Assembly (NCBI GenBank): GCA_026261815.1
Contig: JAMPIT010000258.1
Coordinates: 10,407,501-10,471,500, forward strand
Direction: 5' to 3'
Origin: Monarcha castaneiventris obscurior
Taxonomy: Eukaryota > Chordata > Aves > Passeriformes > Monarchidae
Length of the DNA stretch: 64,000 bases
Part shown: piece after piece, positions 1-11,436 of the stretch
Layout of the letters: every line of letters starts with the position of its first letter
Numbering within the stretch: the first letter of the stretch is position 1
Translations under genes and position numbers: made by a program
The notes under the pieces: model-generated
What the model was told of the DNA's origin: nothing
Database searches by the model: none
What the model saw: the letters and a program-made list of their open reading frames with translations, nothing else

Positions 1-2089
1 CTGGCATCCAACCCTGCCTTTGCCAGTCCAGGTCTGCTCAGTCCATCTCTCCATATGGAGAAGGGAAACATCACTTACCTGCTCCTGCAGCTTTGTGAGA
101 TCTAGTTACTGCTTTGCATAGCTCAGATCCACACGAACAGCTTCACACAGGCTACAAGGCTTTATTTGCAGGGGAATATTACACAGATATGAAGCCCAAC
201 CTTAATTAGTTACTTATCCTGAGTGGGTACAGCCAGCAGCCAGCTATGTCCTCCCACAAGGAGGGGAAGAATAACTACCCCTTGCCTGAACTCCACCTTC
301 CAGCAGCAAGGATTTCTGCCTGGCACAGCATGTTTCATTTCAAATTGCTGACTGCACACGCCAGGAGCAAGGAAAATCCATGGCACCTGTCAGACAATCA
401 GGCACCCGTCGCACCCCACCAGCAAATCAGACGATGATTGCAGCAGGTGCAGAGGACTTTTCTGTGTCCCCACCCTGGCTCCAGGTCTCAAATAGCCTCC
501 CCCCCCACAAAAAAAGGCTCTATTAAATTCTTGCGGTTCTTGTACCCAGGAAGGGATTTAAACCCTATTTTTAAGCATGCAGAGCTGGCAGCTTGGGGCA
601 CGGGAACAAGCTTCCCAAACAAGCGCTTGTGCCTCCTGCTGCTTCCCAGTGTGAGACCACAGAGCAGGACAATATGGCAGGAACTTTACAGAGTTGGCAT
701 TGCCTGGGCCATAATTTGAATTACCGCTGTTTAAGACTGACAGGGGAAAATGAGGATAACCTCTTTGTAAGAAAGAGGTTATGAAGTACGTCGTAGGAGA
801 CAGAGTCAGCCAACATGGGCTGCAGAGGGACAGCATCTGACCCACTAAAACACGTATCCTGACACAGAAAAGGTTAACCCTCGATAAGCAGGGCATGGGA
901 GAGAGAAATATGTCCCAACAGAGCAAGCCAAGGGGAGACCACAAGCTCTCAGTAGCCAGCCAAACCTTTGCTCTGTTTCCACTTATCTTGGACTTGGATG
1001 CAGGAAGCATCACTCAGCTGCTGGGGCAGAGGTAAGCACTGTCATTCCCTCCAAGCAAAGCAACAATTTACTTCACTCCAGAGCAGCAGCTGCAGATGTG
1101 CTAAAAGCTCAGCCACTCCTGGGGGTAGGAACCTGGCTCCTACCCCTGCTCTTGTGCTAAGGACTGAGTCATCCTGCAGCAGGGCTGAAGCTGGAGCTCC
1201 CAGCCATTACCAGCTCAGTCTCCTACTCGCTCCCATCAGAGCTTGCTGCTTATTTTTCTTCCCAAATAAACCTCACTTGAGATTCCCAGAATGGTGACAG
1301 CCCACTCTTTCCCTTCCCTGCTTGCCGGGCACTGCCACAAGGTTAAAAGAGCAGTGCCCTCTGCCTGCTCCCTAGCCCAGGATCCTTCCCCTCCTCTTCT
1401 CAACCTCTATTTTTACACCTCCATGCACTTTCTAATGAATTTATTTCTTCTATTTTGAATAGTGCTACTGCTTAGAAAATTGTAGGGAGAAAAAAATCCC
1501 TATGCATCACATATTTCAAGGCACAATGTGTACACAGGAGCACAGGGTGTACACAATGTGTACACACTCCTGCACAAAGGAGCCCTAACCTCTAAACCAG
1601 CACAAACTATGCAAAACACAGACCTGACCATGTGTGCAAGATGGACCTGGCCCACAGTGTTGGGTTTCTGACCCACAAGCCCCCCAGTTTCTCACCTGTG
1701 CTGGCCACAGAGCTGCTGCATGCCAGTCTCACAGCAGGGAGACTGCCAGGCAAAGCATGGCACTGTGCACACTCTGGGCACACCACAGCGAGCCCCAGGA
1801 GCAATCTATGTGCAGGGCAATCCTTGCACAGCACTGCAGGTGACTGGGACCATGGCAGGGCAGCAGAGCAGGGGTTGGCAAACACAGTCTGCCTGCTGGG
1901 AAGCAGCTCAGGGCTCATCCTCCACATGGCTGGGGCTGCCAGTGTTGCTGGCTAAGGCCTGATCCTGCCAACAGGGTCTGCTTCAAGCCAGCAGCCTCTG
2001 GTGCTTCTATGTGATCATCCAACTGAATGGAGAGCAGTGAGCAACCAGGAAGAGCCCAGCATGAGGCTGAGGTGAAAGCAGGTACCAAC

Positions 2090-3086
2090 CCTGCACACAC
2101 CTCCAGCACACACATCCAGCACACACACCTCCAGCACACACATCCAGCACACACCTCCAGCACACACACCTCCAGCACACACCTCCAGCACACACACCTC
2201 CAGCACTCACACCTCCAGCACACACCTCCAGCACACACCTCCAGCACACACACCTCCAGCACTCACATATCCAGCACACACATCCAGCACACACACCTCC
2301 AGCACACACACCTCCAGCACTCACACCTCCAGCACACACATCCAGCACACACACCTCTAGCACACACCTCCAGCACACACACCTCTAGCACACACATCCA
2401 GCACACACACCTCCAGCACACACACATCCAGCACACACATCCAGCACACACACATCCAGCACACACACCTCCAGCACACACCTCCAGCACACACACCTCC
2501 AGCACACACCTCCAGCACACACCTCCAGCACACACCTCCAGCACACACCTCCAGCACACACACCTCCAGCACACACATCCAGCACACACACATCCAGCAC
2601 ACACATCCAGCACACACATCCAGCACACACACCTCCAGCACACACACCTCCAGCACACACACATCCAGCACACACACCTCCAGCCACACACCTCCAGCAC
2701 ACACACTCCAGCAACACAATCCAGCACACACATCAGCACACAACATCCAGCACAACACATCCAGCACACACATACAGCACACACATACAGCACACACACC
2801 TCCAGCACACACACCTCCAGCACACACACATCCAGCACACACATCCAGCACACACATCCAGCACACACACCTCCAGCACACACCTCCAGCACACACCTCC
2901 AGCACACACACCTCCAGCACACACCTCTAGCACACACCTCCAGCACACACCTCCAGCACACACCTCCAGCAACACACCTCCAGCACACACATCCAGCACA
3001 CACACATCCAGCCACACCCCAGCACACACACCTCCAGCACACACACCTCCAGCACACACACATCCAGCACACACACCTCCAGCACG
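2090..3086. repeat. CA-rich minisatellite with 13- and 15-bp units
   Basis: About 1 kb of tandem units alternating between CTCCAGCACACACAC (15 bp) and CTCCAGCACACAC (13 bp), with common ATCCAG variants and rare CTCTAG, CACTCA and AGCCAC variants. The plus strand is almost free of T and G outside CCAG, so the strands are strongly asymmetric. Because the units carry few stop codons the array stays open in several frames, giving spurious His/Thr/Ser-rich (plus) and Cys/Val/Trp-rich (minus) ORFs that should not be annotated as proteins. Units near 2690-2790 and 2965-3020 are more degenerate. It lies inside IPO13 intron 1. Confidence 0.97.
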
Positions 3087-6000
3087 CAGCCCCAGCAGAG
3101 ACTCCAGCACTGGCTATGCTAAAACCCCAGCTGCTGCATCGTGACAATGGCAAAGAGGGAGCACTATCATAGCTGCTCCCCTCAAAGCTTGCGCTGGTAA
3201 CATGTCACTACCCCTGCATTAAGAGGAACAGCGAGCAATTGGATCACAAGACCCCTTCCCAGGCAGGGCCAGCTTTCCAGATATGTGGACAGCTTTCCCA
3301 CCACCACCATCCCAGCAACTTCCCTCATATTCTGCCCTGTGAGCTCTTTGGGGAAGTATCCACGTCCAGCAACATCAGCTCAGAGTCCTGATCCTCCCAC
3401 TCCTCCTCCAGGGAGTCTCGGGGGAGGTTTCCAGCAAAAGTCCCCAAGGACATGCTGGAGCCTCCACTGCTCAGCACCTCAGAGAGAGAAGCTGAGTGGT
3501 AAGATGTAAAAGTCTACCAACTACACGAAGAAATTCAGAGGATGGAAGCAAAGTTGATGCTGAAAGCTCATGCTACAAGCTGTTGGAAGCCAGAAGAATA
3601 TTCTTGAAAAAGGCATCTGCTGACTATCTCAGCCCCTTTTTGCAAGCACCCTGCCTGGGAGGGGACCAGCTGTGGTGGCTCCTGAAAGGAGCATGGCTGT
3701 TCCTGCCTGCATGGAGGGCACCAGGTGGAAAGGAAAGGCAGCACAGGCCCCAGGGCTACCAACAGCACACTCCATCCAGTACTCTACACAACATGGGAGA
3801 CCCTTCCAGGGGGCCTCCAGGGCTAGACATAAATATTGGGACCATCCTAACCAAACTCAAAACAGCAGAAGAAACCCCTGGGAGCAGACTAGGCTCTCTC
3901 CCTGGCCTACCACGCACATCAGATGAGTACCATCCTCTGCTGAGAGCATTGGGCAACGGGTTGCAAGACCCCACGCCCTGCAGAAAGCCACCTGAACACC
4001 CAGCATGCTCCTCCTCAGCAAGGAGACACTGCCCTCATGCCAGATCAGGCACCAGCATTGGCTGCTGTTGGACTTTAGTGTGACCACTCTGGCCAGCACC
4101 CTGAGGCCCATCAGGAAGCACTGGAAATGACAAGGGGAACTCATTAGTGCCAAGAAGGAGAAGCAGAAGGCATGAAGTCGGGTAGTGACATCTAACAGGG
4201 AGGCTTTGTGCATTCCAATTGGAACGGGTGGCTGACACCAGACCTGCCTCCTCTGCAATTAGACCTGTAATGTGAGAGCTGGTAAACAGCCCCGCTGTCA
4301 GCTATGCCCTTTGGCCAAGGAAGGAGCCTTCTCCAACATCAGCTCTGCTTGGCTGAAAATAATTCAAGCTTATTATGACGGCTCTTCACTGCTCTAAAAA
4401 GCTGTGACCAAAGCCTCAGTCAGGCTTTAGTCACTGGAGCAACATCAGCCCCTCAAGTAAGCTGCGCTGGTGCAGGGCAGCCTGCCCAAAAGACACGGGT
4501 CAGAGATCCCATGCTGATTCCTTTGTGAGGTGGAACAGGAGCAGTCCAAGGAGAGTTATAGCCAAGCAGAGGCACCTGATCTTAGGCTGCACTCAGGTAT
4601 CACAAGGCAAAAAGATCTGCTAGAAGCCCAGAATCCCCAAGCCCTCACCCTTCAGAGCTTCTGCAGGGAGCCCAGTGCCAGCAGACAGCGTCCCTCACTG
4701 CACTGCGTAAATACATTAACATGGGGTGTCCTGCAGAGAGGTGTTGTGTCCATGCCATTATGGGGTGACAAGAGGAGCCTCAGACACATGGCTCTGATCC
4801 CAGAGCGGGAGCATGCTGCCTGCTGTTCCTGGGGACTCCATGGGGAGACAGCTGCCCTCCAAGGGCCAGTCTGCTTGAGCACACAGAGCTGACAGCAGGT
4901 ACAGCCCTGAGTGAGGTCTGCATTGCAGCTGGGGAAACAGAAAGCTGCAAAATATATTCCTGCTCTGCTCCTTGTAGCGTGCCCACAGCCACAGCATGGC
5001 GGGGGCAGCGGTGGCCACGGCCCCTTGGCAACCACCAGCCTCCTTCCAGCAGCACCCCCCGGGATGTCTCCCGCTGCAGTCTCTCGCTGTCCTTTCTACT
5101 TGAATGCACTTGCACCGCCAGTGCTCCAGGCCTGCAGCAGCACAGCCATTACCCCGGCTCTGCCAAGTGAAGGGAACATCATCCCTGCCTCCCCCTGCCT
5201 GCAGCAGCTGCCCCCCCGGCCCCAGTGGGGCAGGCTGAGCAGCCAGCACCCCGGGAAGGCGGCAGCCTGCCGAGGATAGCAAATGGATGCAAAATAAAGC
5301 TGGGTGTGTGCTGCCAGGCATGCTGCTCCTGTTCAAGGACCCACATTTTGCCAGCAGTCCTAAAGAAAAGGGTTTTTCTCCCCTCTCCTAATAAGAGATG
5401 CTGCCACTCTGAAGCCTCTTTTTGAGCCCAGCTTGCCCACACCAAATCTTCGGCTGTCCAGAAGAGGCTGCAGCCCAGACACAGCTCAGCAGCTTTGGCA
5501 CCCCTCCCAGTGCTTCACTGCCATCAGCCCTCTGCAGAGCACGGGGTGGTCCCCAGCAGGGACAGACGCTGTGGGACACGCGTGTGCTCCCCACGAGGGT
5601 GGGCAGGGGCCTGAACAAGCAAAGGGTCAGGAGGAGCAGAAAGAAACCCTGAGGATGAGTGGCAAGGGTGAGATGAACACCCCTGTACACTATCCCTTGT
5701 TTCTAGCCAACACTTCCATGATGGAGTACACAAGCAATTTGAGAGAGGAATTTCTGCTGGAGCCCAGGCATCAATCCCATCCATTCCTGCTCCATAACAC
5801 ACCAGAGCTGAGATGAGACTCCAGCGATGGCCCTTGTAGAGCTCAGACAAGCACGGGACAAGATGCTGCCCTTTCATCCCATCAGCACCACATCACAGGA
5901 AGGAGCCATGTGTTCAGCCAAGGTTGGCTCTAGCTGGAATCTGCTTCTGCAAGAACATTTGCTTGAACATGAAACAAGGTGACTCCCTGCTTCCCTCAAA

Positions 6001-8624
6001 TTTGCAAGAATCTCTCCTCCTAAGGCCCGCAGCTTACCCTCCCCAGTGTGGCTGCCACATCTCACACATGCAGGCTGCATGTGTGAGACTAAGGGGTCGA
6101 TCCACTGCCAGACACAGGATGCCATTCCCTCACCCTCGAGTATTTGTAATTCTCTTGATCAGGTTTCTGAAGACAGGCAATAACCTTCCAAAGAAACCAG
6201 ATGCACTTGATTTCTCCTCCCCATTCTCCTGGGTAGAAGGCAGCCCCAGCAGCTGCCACATCCCTGAGGCTCAGCATCTCGGAGGAGCAGTGATCAAAGC
6301 CATCCCTCTCCCATTGCGGTAGGCTCCGGATGTCAGCTCCATGACACCCCGCCTACCCATCCTGCCGGAGAGACTCTGTGCATTCATCAGGCATCTCCAG
6401 AGAGGCACACGGCAATCTGGAAGGCCCAGAGATGCCAGACCGCTAATGTGCTAGGGAAAAGACGTCAGCGAATATTACAAACACCCCAGAGGATCAGAGG
6501 CAGGACAAGGGAGGAAAGACCTGGAAGGAATTAGACAAAAAAAGAGGGCGAGAGCAGGCACTTGGGAAATTCACGGAGGAATGGCACTGCCTTTTTTCTC
6601 GTTTCAAAAAGGGCGATACTGCTGAAGCAGATTCAACTGCACTAAGAACACGTGAGGAGAGTCTCGCATTCTTCCTCTCCTGTCCAATACTGCAGTATTA
6701 GGTGCTGATATCCCTGACCTGAGAGAAACCAAGACTGCAGGGCACAAGTCCTGTTTGTGCACTGCTCCTCTGAGACGGACACGGCAGCCCGGACTAAACA
6801 TCTGCAATCCATCTTCATCATCATCCCAGCACCAGGCTGTCAGTCACACAAGGGACAGCTCCTGGGCACACAAAAGCACAAACCAGATTGCACCATTTAG
6901 GCAATGAGAGGTTGAGCATTCTCACAGCCTGAAGCCCTTGGCTTTCCCAGCCTTCCCTTCCCTCCAACCCCTCCAAACACAGCAGCAGAGCCCCACTCAG
7001 CAGCAGGTGCAGGGGAAGCAGCACCAGCCCAGAGCTGCTGGACACCCAGCAGGTCCACAGAGCGTGGCCACACCAGCCTGCTCTAGCTGTGCTGAAGTCA
7101 GAGCAGCATCTAGGTCAGGATCAGAAGAAAACAAAAAGCAGACAAGCAGCCCTCAGCTAGGACTGGGGGGTTGTTGACACAGTAACCATATCAAAACAGC
7201 TCAGCTCTAGTGCAGCCCCACTCCTTCCCTGTGCTACGGGAGAGCTCCCTTTGGAAAAATGGAGCAAAAAAAAATACCGGGAGCAATTTCCAGGTGGTTC
7301 CTGAAGTGCAGCACCTGAACCTGGCACCTGTCCACAGGCTTTTAGACCTGTCAGCTGGCCCTGCCTCCAGCATCTGCACCCTCCTGCCTCCCTGAAATCA
7401 CCGGTCACAGCTGGAGGGATCTCTCTCTGGCACTGGTTATGCATAAACACAGCAAGGATCCTCTTCAGCTACACAGATACCCAGAGCCCTACAAAACCCC
7501 ACTGCATAATAAACAACAGAAGGGGTACAAAAGGATTTTCCAGGGACAGACTTTTCTCCATGAAAACCATCAGAAGAGTGTGACAGGGGCAGTCTGGTGA
7601 GACTGCCCTAGCTGAAACTGCCACACGTGATTCCCACTGCGGGGGACCTGGAAAGGCTTCAGCCCTCTGATTTAAGCGATAACCAGCTCCTCACACTGTT
7701 CCTAACCCCAGCACTTATCACTAACTGACTCAGAGTGGAGTCAAACCCTGATTTTAATCAGTATTCAGTATTATTAATAGAGCTGTGCACAAAACCTGGC
7801 AGGTGGAAGAGCCTAGGCCAGTAGGAGCATCACTCATCTGCCAGTATCACCTCTGACAAAGTGGTTCTACCCAGCTGCCTCCCACAAAACCTGCTCCCAG
7901 CAAAGCCCATCTCTTCTTCACTTTATACCCCACAGCCCTTCCTGGAAAAGACTGACACAGGAAGGCTCTGAGCTGCTGAACCTCTGGGGTTTCTTCTGAT
8001 CCCACCCCATGCTTCTTCCCCTGTTCAGGGATTGTGCTGCTGCCCCCCACCAGCAGCTCAGAGCCCCACTGCAGCCCACAGCTGCACCTTCAGAGGACAC
8101 TACTGAGATGGCAAAGCCTGCAGAGATCGGGAGAGGCCGGGCAGACTGGGGGAGGGGAGATGAAGCATCCTAGAGGGCATCTCTGCCTCCTCCCAGGCAT
8201 CGGGAGACTAAATCCCAAGCAGCTTGGCAAGGATGAGCTGCCTCTCGGCACAGCCGCACCTCGCCCAGCCAGTGCCGAGTGCCCCCCACCCTGGCACTGC
8301 CCACCCTCCCCGGGCAAGTGTACGCCTCATTGTTGGTGCAAACAAAGGAGCGGTTTGTGTCTGACGAAAAGAAAGGAAGTCAGAGGCAAAATCATCCAGC
8401 AGCCCTGGATGTATGCAGATTAAGCTGCAGAAGGTTGCAGGAATGTAGCATTTTCCAGACATCAGTTAATCCCCCCGGCTGTGCTCTGTCTCCCTGGAAG
8501 AGGTGGGCTGTGTCTCACCTGCAGCCACAAAGGCAACCAGCACCCAGTGACAAACCTGACTTCCCTGACCTGACATCTCCTGTGAGGTCCGGCAACCCAC
8601 TGGGGAGGGACGGGTGTGAAAAAC

Positions 8625-8725
8625 TTGGGGAAATGGTTTAGTGGTGGGCTTGGCAGAGCTGAGCTAACCATTGGACACGGTGATCTGAGAGGTCCTTTCC
8701 AACCTAAACAGTTCCACGATTCTGT
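8625..8725 (+). mobile_element. CR1 LINE 3' end fragment
   Basis: The stretch carries the familiar 3' tail of an avian CR1 retrotransposon in plus orientation: a TTAGTGGTGGGCTTGGCAG-type segment, then a TTGGACACGGTGATCT segment, then AGGTCCTTTCCAACCTAAA, ending in the ATTCTGTG terminal motif. Only the last 100 bp or so can be seen, the usual 5'-truncated state of CR1 copies. The mix of matches and mismatches to the remembered consensus suggests moderate age. It lies in IPO13 intron 1, antisense to the gene. Confidence 0.75.
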
Positions 8726-9439
8726 GTGCCCACCAGCACGCCCATGAGTATTGCTTTGGCAAGGATCTCAGTCTATTCTTACAGAGGAAAAATGAGGACA
8801 CTGGGATTCCCACTAGCTGTCTGAGGACCGAGCTACGGATGGATGTCTGTCGGATGTCTGGCTACAGGGTAAGTGGAAGAGTGATGCACTTGCTGTTTGC
8901 CCTTCAGGGATGCATCCTCTGCTGCCCTGCCCCCATCACCTCCAAGGTGGCCACGGGAAGGTTTTCGCTCAGCTGCCTTCCCGGGTGCTCACTGAGGTGC
9001 CCTGCTTGGTCTCCGTGATGAGCCCCAGGTCACACATCAGTTGCTCAGGGCTCATCCCAGCAGCAGCGTGATGCCAGCAGGCCTTGGTTTGCCGTGGCCA
9101 TTCCCTGGATCCCAGATTTCAGCAATCAGCCTCACTCCTGTTGCTCTGCAGATGCTTTGGAGGACCTTGAGCATCAGCAGGAGCAAAGGGGCTGGATTCC
9201 TGGTTTAGAAAGGCATCACTGGGCCATCCGCCCTCTGAAGGCTTTTCCCAACCGTAACACCCAATAATTCCCAGCACCTGGCAAAAGTTCCTTCCTTCCC
9301 TGCCTAATGGAGACACTGATAATGGGCTTCACATTGATGCATCTGCTTCAGTAGCCAGGACCCGTGGGCTCTCCCTGACCAGCGCTGCATCTGGCGACCT
9401 AGGGGACGCCAGTCGGAGACACACACAACCCCTCCCTTC

Positions 9440-10130
9440 TGCTCCCACTCCTGCCACATCATTTTCCCTGCCCGGGCCGCCCCGCTCCAGCCCCGCGCCC
9501 CGGAGCCCCCGGCAGCGGCAGGGCGGGCACAGGGGACGCCGCCCGCCGCCCTCGCCGGGCCCGGCACGGCCGAGCAGGTGCCCCCCCGCTCCCCGAGCCG
9601 CATCCCCCGCAGCACCGCGGCAGCACCGGCACCCCGCGGCCGCGCCGGCGGGCTCCGCTCACCTTCTCCACGTTCTCCACGGTGAAGTCGAGGCCCTGCG
9701 GCGGCGGCGGCGCCTCCGCCCTCCGCTCCATGGCTGCGGCGGCGCTCAGGAGGCGGCGGCGGGCGGGCGACAGCGGCGGCGCACGGGCAGCCGCATCGCG
9801 GCGGGACCCGCCTCCCCGCCCCGACTGGGGGCGGCGGCACCGGGGCGGCGCGGCTCGGCTCGGCGCGGCGCTCGGGCCGGGAGGCGCCCGCGGCACTCCC
9901 CGAGCGGCCCCGGCGCCCCGCTCCGCTTCTCCGCGGCCCCGCCTGGCCTCTCCCCGCGGCCCCGCAGGCGCGGCCGGGCAGCCCAGGACCTGCCGCAGCG
10001 CCGCGCCGCACGCCGGGAGCCGTAGTCCCGGCCCCCGCGCGTCCCCTGCCGGGCACCGCGCCCCGCGCAAGCGGCGCCGCTCCCGCCGCCTCCCGCCGCC
10101 GCCGCGGGGGCACCCCCGTCCCCATCACCG
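9440..10130. promoter_or_regulatory. IPO13: CpG island, IPO13 promoter and first exon
   Basis: A sharply bounded island of very high GC and dense CpG surrounds the IPO13 start codon, with many GGCGGG/CCCGCC boxes and no TATA box, as expected for a housekeeping nuclear-transport gene. Transcription probably starts on the minus strand between about 9750 and 10000, but the exact site cannot be fixed from sequence. The island begins essentially where ARTN ends: the ARTN poly(A) signal at 10164-10169 is just outside its right edge. Confidence 0.8.
9663..9731 (-). CDS. IPO13: Importin-13, coding exon 1 (partial gene)
   Basis: Importin-13 is a bidirectional karyopherin of the importin-beta family that imports cargoes such as UBC9 and the MAGO-Y14 dimer and exports eIF1A in a Ran-dependent way. 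This exon encodes 23 residues starting MERRAEAPPPPQGLDF. The TVENVEK end is the same as the human N-terminus, which also begins MERREE, followed by a low-complexity Ala/Gly/Pro linker that here is a Pro run. The ATG (complement of 9729-9731) has a strong Kozak context (GCCATGG). The exon ends at 9663 on AAG followed by a GTGAGC donor, phase 0. The remaining roughly 940 residues lie left of the window. The exon sits in a CpG island about 400 bp downstream of the ARTN poly(A) site, on the same strand. Confidence 0.93.
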
Positions 10131-10163
10131 GCACACGCAGGGGTTGGACGCGCAGCCCATCGC

Positions 10164-10169
10164 TTTATT
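10164..10169 (-). terminator. ARTN: ARTN poly(A) signal AATAAA
   Basis: The complement of 10164-10169 reads AATAAA. It is followed on the minus strand by a GT-containing stretch (GCGTGTGCCGGTG, complement of about 10125-10137) that fits a downstream element, so cleavage is expected near 10140-10150. This leaves only about 400 bp to the IPO13 start codon. Confidence 0.7.
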
Positions 10170-10320
10170 GCTACAGGAAAAGGTGACTGTACAAAAATAG
10201 AGTTTATCCCTCAAATTTTACAAATAATAGAAAAAGGGTGCGGGGGGCACGGGGTGCTGCCCAGGGCTTCACTGCAGCGCTGGGGTTAAATTACACCCGG
10301 CCCCCGGGGGCCCAAAGTCA

Positions 10321-10375
10321 TAAATAGGAGCTGCCGCTCGAGAACAATAAATAAATAATTTAGAATAATAAATAG
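10321..10375 (-). promoter_or_regulatory. ARTN: AU-rich element cluster in ARTN 3' UTR
   Basis: On the minus strand this block contains AUUUA pentamers at the complements of 10321-10325, 10348-10352, 10352-10356 and 10369-10373. The middle two overlap to form the nonamer UUAUUUAUU (complement of 10346-10354), the class II type of AU-rich element that recruits TTP/BRF or HuR proteins and usually shortens mRNA half-life. It stands out because the surrounding UTR is GC-rich. The motifs are seen directly; a role in artemin mRNA decay is inferred. Confidence 0.6.
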
Positions 10376-10999
10376 TTTAGTGCCACAGCACCATGGAGCA
10401 GCGGGGGGACTCTGTCACCACCCTGGGAACCAGGCAGGGGTGGGGGTCCCAGTGGGTGCCTAGACCCAACACCCTGCAGAATACTAGGGGCTGCTGCTGG
10501 TCCGGGTGCAGGCCCCCCACTCCACGCTGGTGCAAATTGGCCCCACTGCAGCCTTGCCTTCAGGGACACCCCTTCCCTGCACCACTGACCCCAGGGTGCC
10601 TGAGGGGACAGGGAAGTTTTGCCCCCTCTGAAGCTCGGGTGATGCTTGGCCCCTAGAGCACAGGTGCAGGAGTGCTGCTGATGGATGCTGGGCTGGCAGA
10701 GCCCTGGGAGTGGTGGGGATGGTCCAGACTCTCTTCAGCTTCTCTCCCAGGGCTGGGCAGGGGCACCTGGGCAGGACCCCACGTAGCCAGTGGCACCAGC
10801 TGCTTGGCACTGAGCAGGCGGGGGCTTGGCCACCCACACCCCAGTCATGACTCCATCTCACCTCTGTTCTTTGTGGCCACATAAGAACAGGGGCGCCAGC
10901 CTCTGCCAGACCCTTGTTCTGAGCAACAGTGCCACTGCATGTGGCGAGCTGGAGTCTGTCGGCATGTGGCGAGCTGGGGCCAAGCCAGCGGCCCCCTCC

Positions 11000-11436
11000 T
11001 CAGCCAATACAGCTGCACTCAGCTGCTGAGAGCTTCTCCACTGTTTGCCATGTGTTCTCCACATCCATGAAGGAGACGGCCTCATAGCGGGTGGGTCGGC
11101 AGCAGGGGTGGCTGAGGACCCGCTCCTGTGGCCCGGGGGTGATGAGCTGCTGCCGCAGCAGGCTGCCCAGCGTCAGGTCATAGTTGCTGCGCGCCCGGTG
11201 GCAGGACCCACTGCAGTACTTGAAGAGCACGATCTCATCCGAGTTGAAGCCCAGGCCCAGGTCACGCACCTTCACCATCAGGTTGCGGATGTGGCAGTTG
11301 CGCCCACGGCTGCCCCGTGAGGATTTCCGTGCTGCCTTCTTGGCTTTGCTGGCCCCCGGTGGCGAGCGCTCAGCTCGCAGCAGCAGGTCCTCCGCCAGCT
11401 CTGCGGTGCCTGGGCCACCTGTTGTCGCGTTGTCCC
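11000..11436 (-). CDS. ARTN: ARTN last coding exon: end of pro-region and mature domain
   Basis: This exon starts after a TCCATGTGCAG acceptor with two bases that complete a Gly codon. It encodes the end of the pro-peptide, the processing site and the whole mature growth factor, ending ECSCIG and TGA at 11000-11002. The GDNF-family motifs CSGSC (residues 160-164), the CC pair (197-198) and the terminal CxC (226-228) are intact. Human artemin has an N-glycosylation sequon in MDVNSTW; here the same place reads MDVENTW, so that sequon is absent. The basic run after CSGSC, RRAR in human, is HRAR here. Confidence 0.94.

Larger units (their letters stand above)
1..9662 (-). other. IPO13: IPO13 intron 1 (partial, runs off the left edge)
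   Basis: The stretch left of IPO13 exon 1 starts on the minus strand with a good donor (GTGAGC, complement of 9657-9662). Importin-13 exon 2 should encode HEAT-repeat sequence following the importin-beta N-terminal segment, and I find no minus-strand reading frame of that kind here, so this is read as a first intron of more than 9.6 kb. It holds a large CA-rich minisatellite at about 2090-3086 and a CR1 3' end at about 8625-8725. The rest looks like unique, moderately GC-rich non-coding DNA, and its short ORFs resemble nothing I recognise. Confidence 0.75.
10140..10999 (-). other. ARTN: ARTN 3' UTR
   Basis: About 860 bp follow the artemin stop codon on the minus strand before a canonical AATAAA. 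The proximal part (10400-10999) is GC-rich. The distal part (10170-10390) becomes AU-rich and contains several AUUUA pentamers, annotated separately. There is no convincing earlier poly(A) signal with a downstream GU-rich element; the other TTTATT complements at 10345-10375 belong to the AU-rich block, although they could serve as alternative signals. Confidence 0.7.

Noticed and set aside
2027..3172. Plus-strand ORF of 381 codons rich in His, Thr and Ser
   Set aside because: It is the minisatellite read in one frame; the array is open in several frames on both strands.
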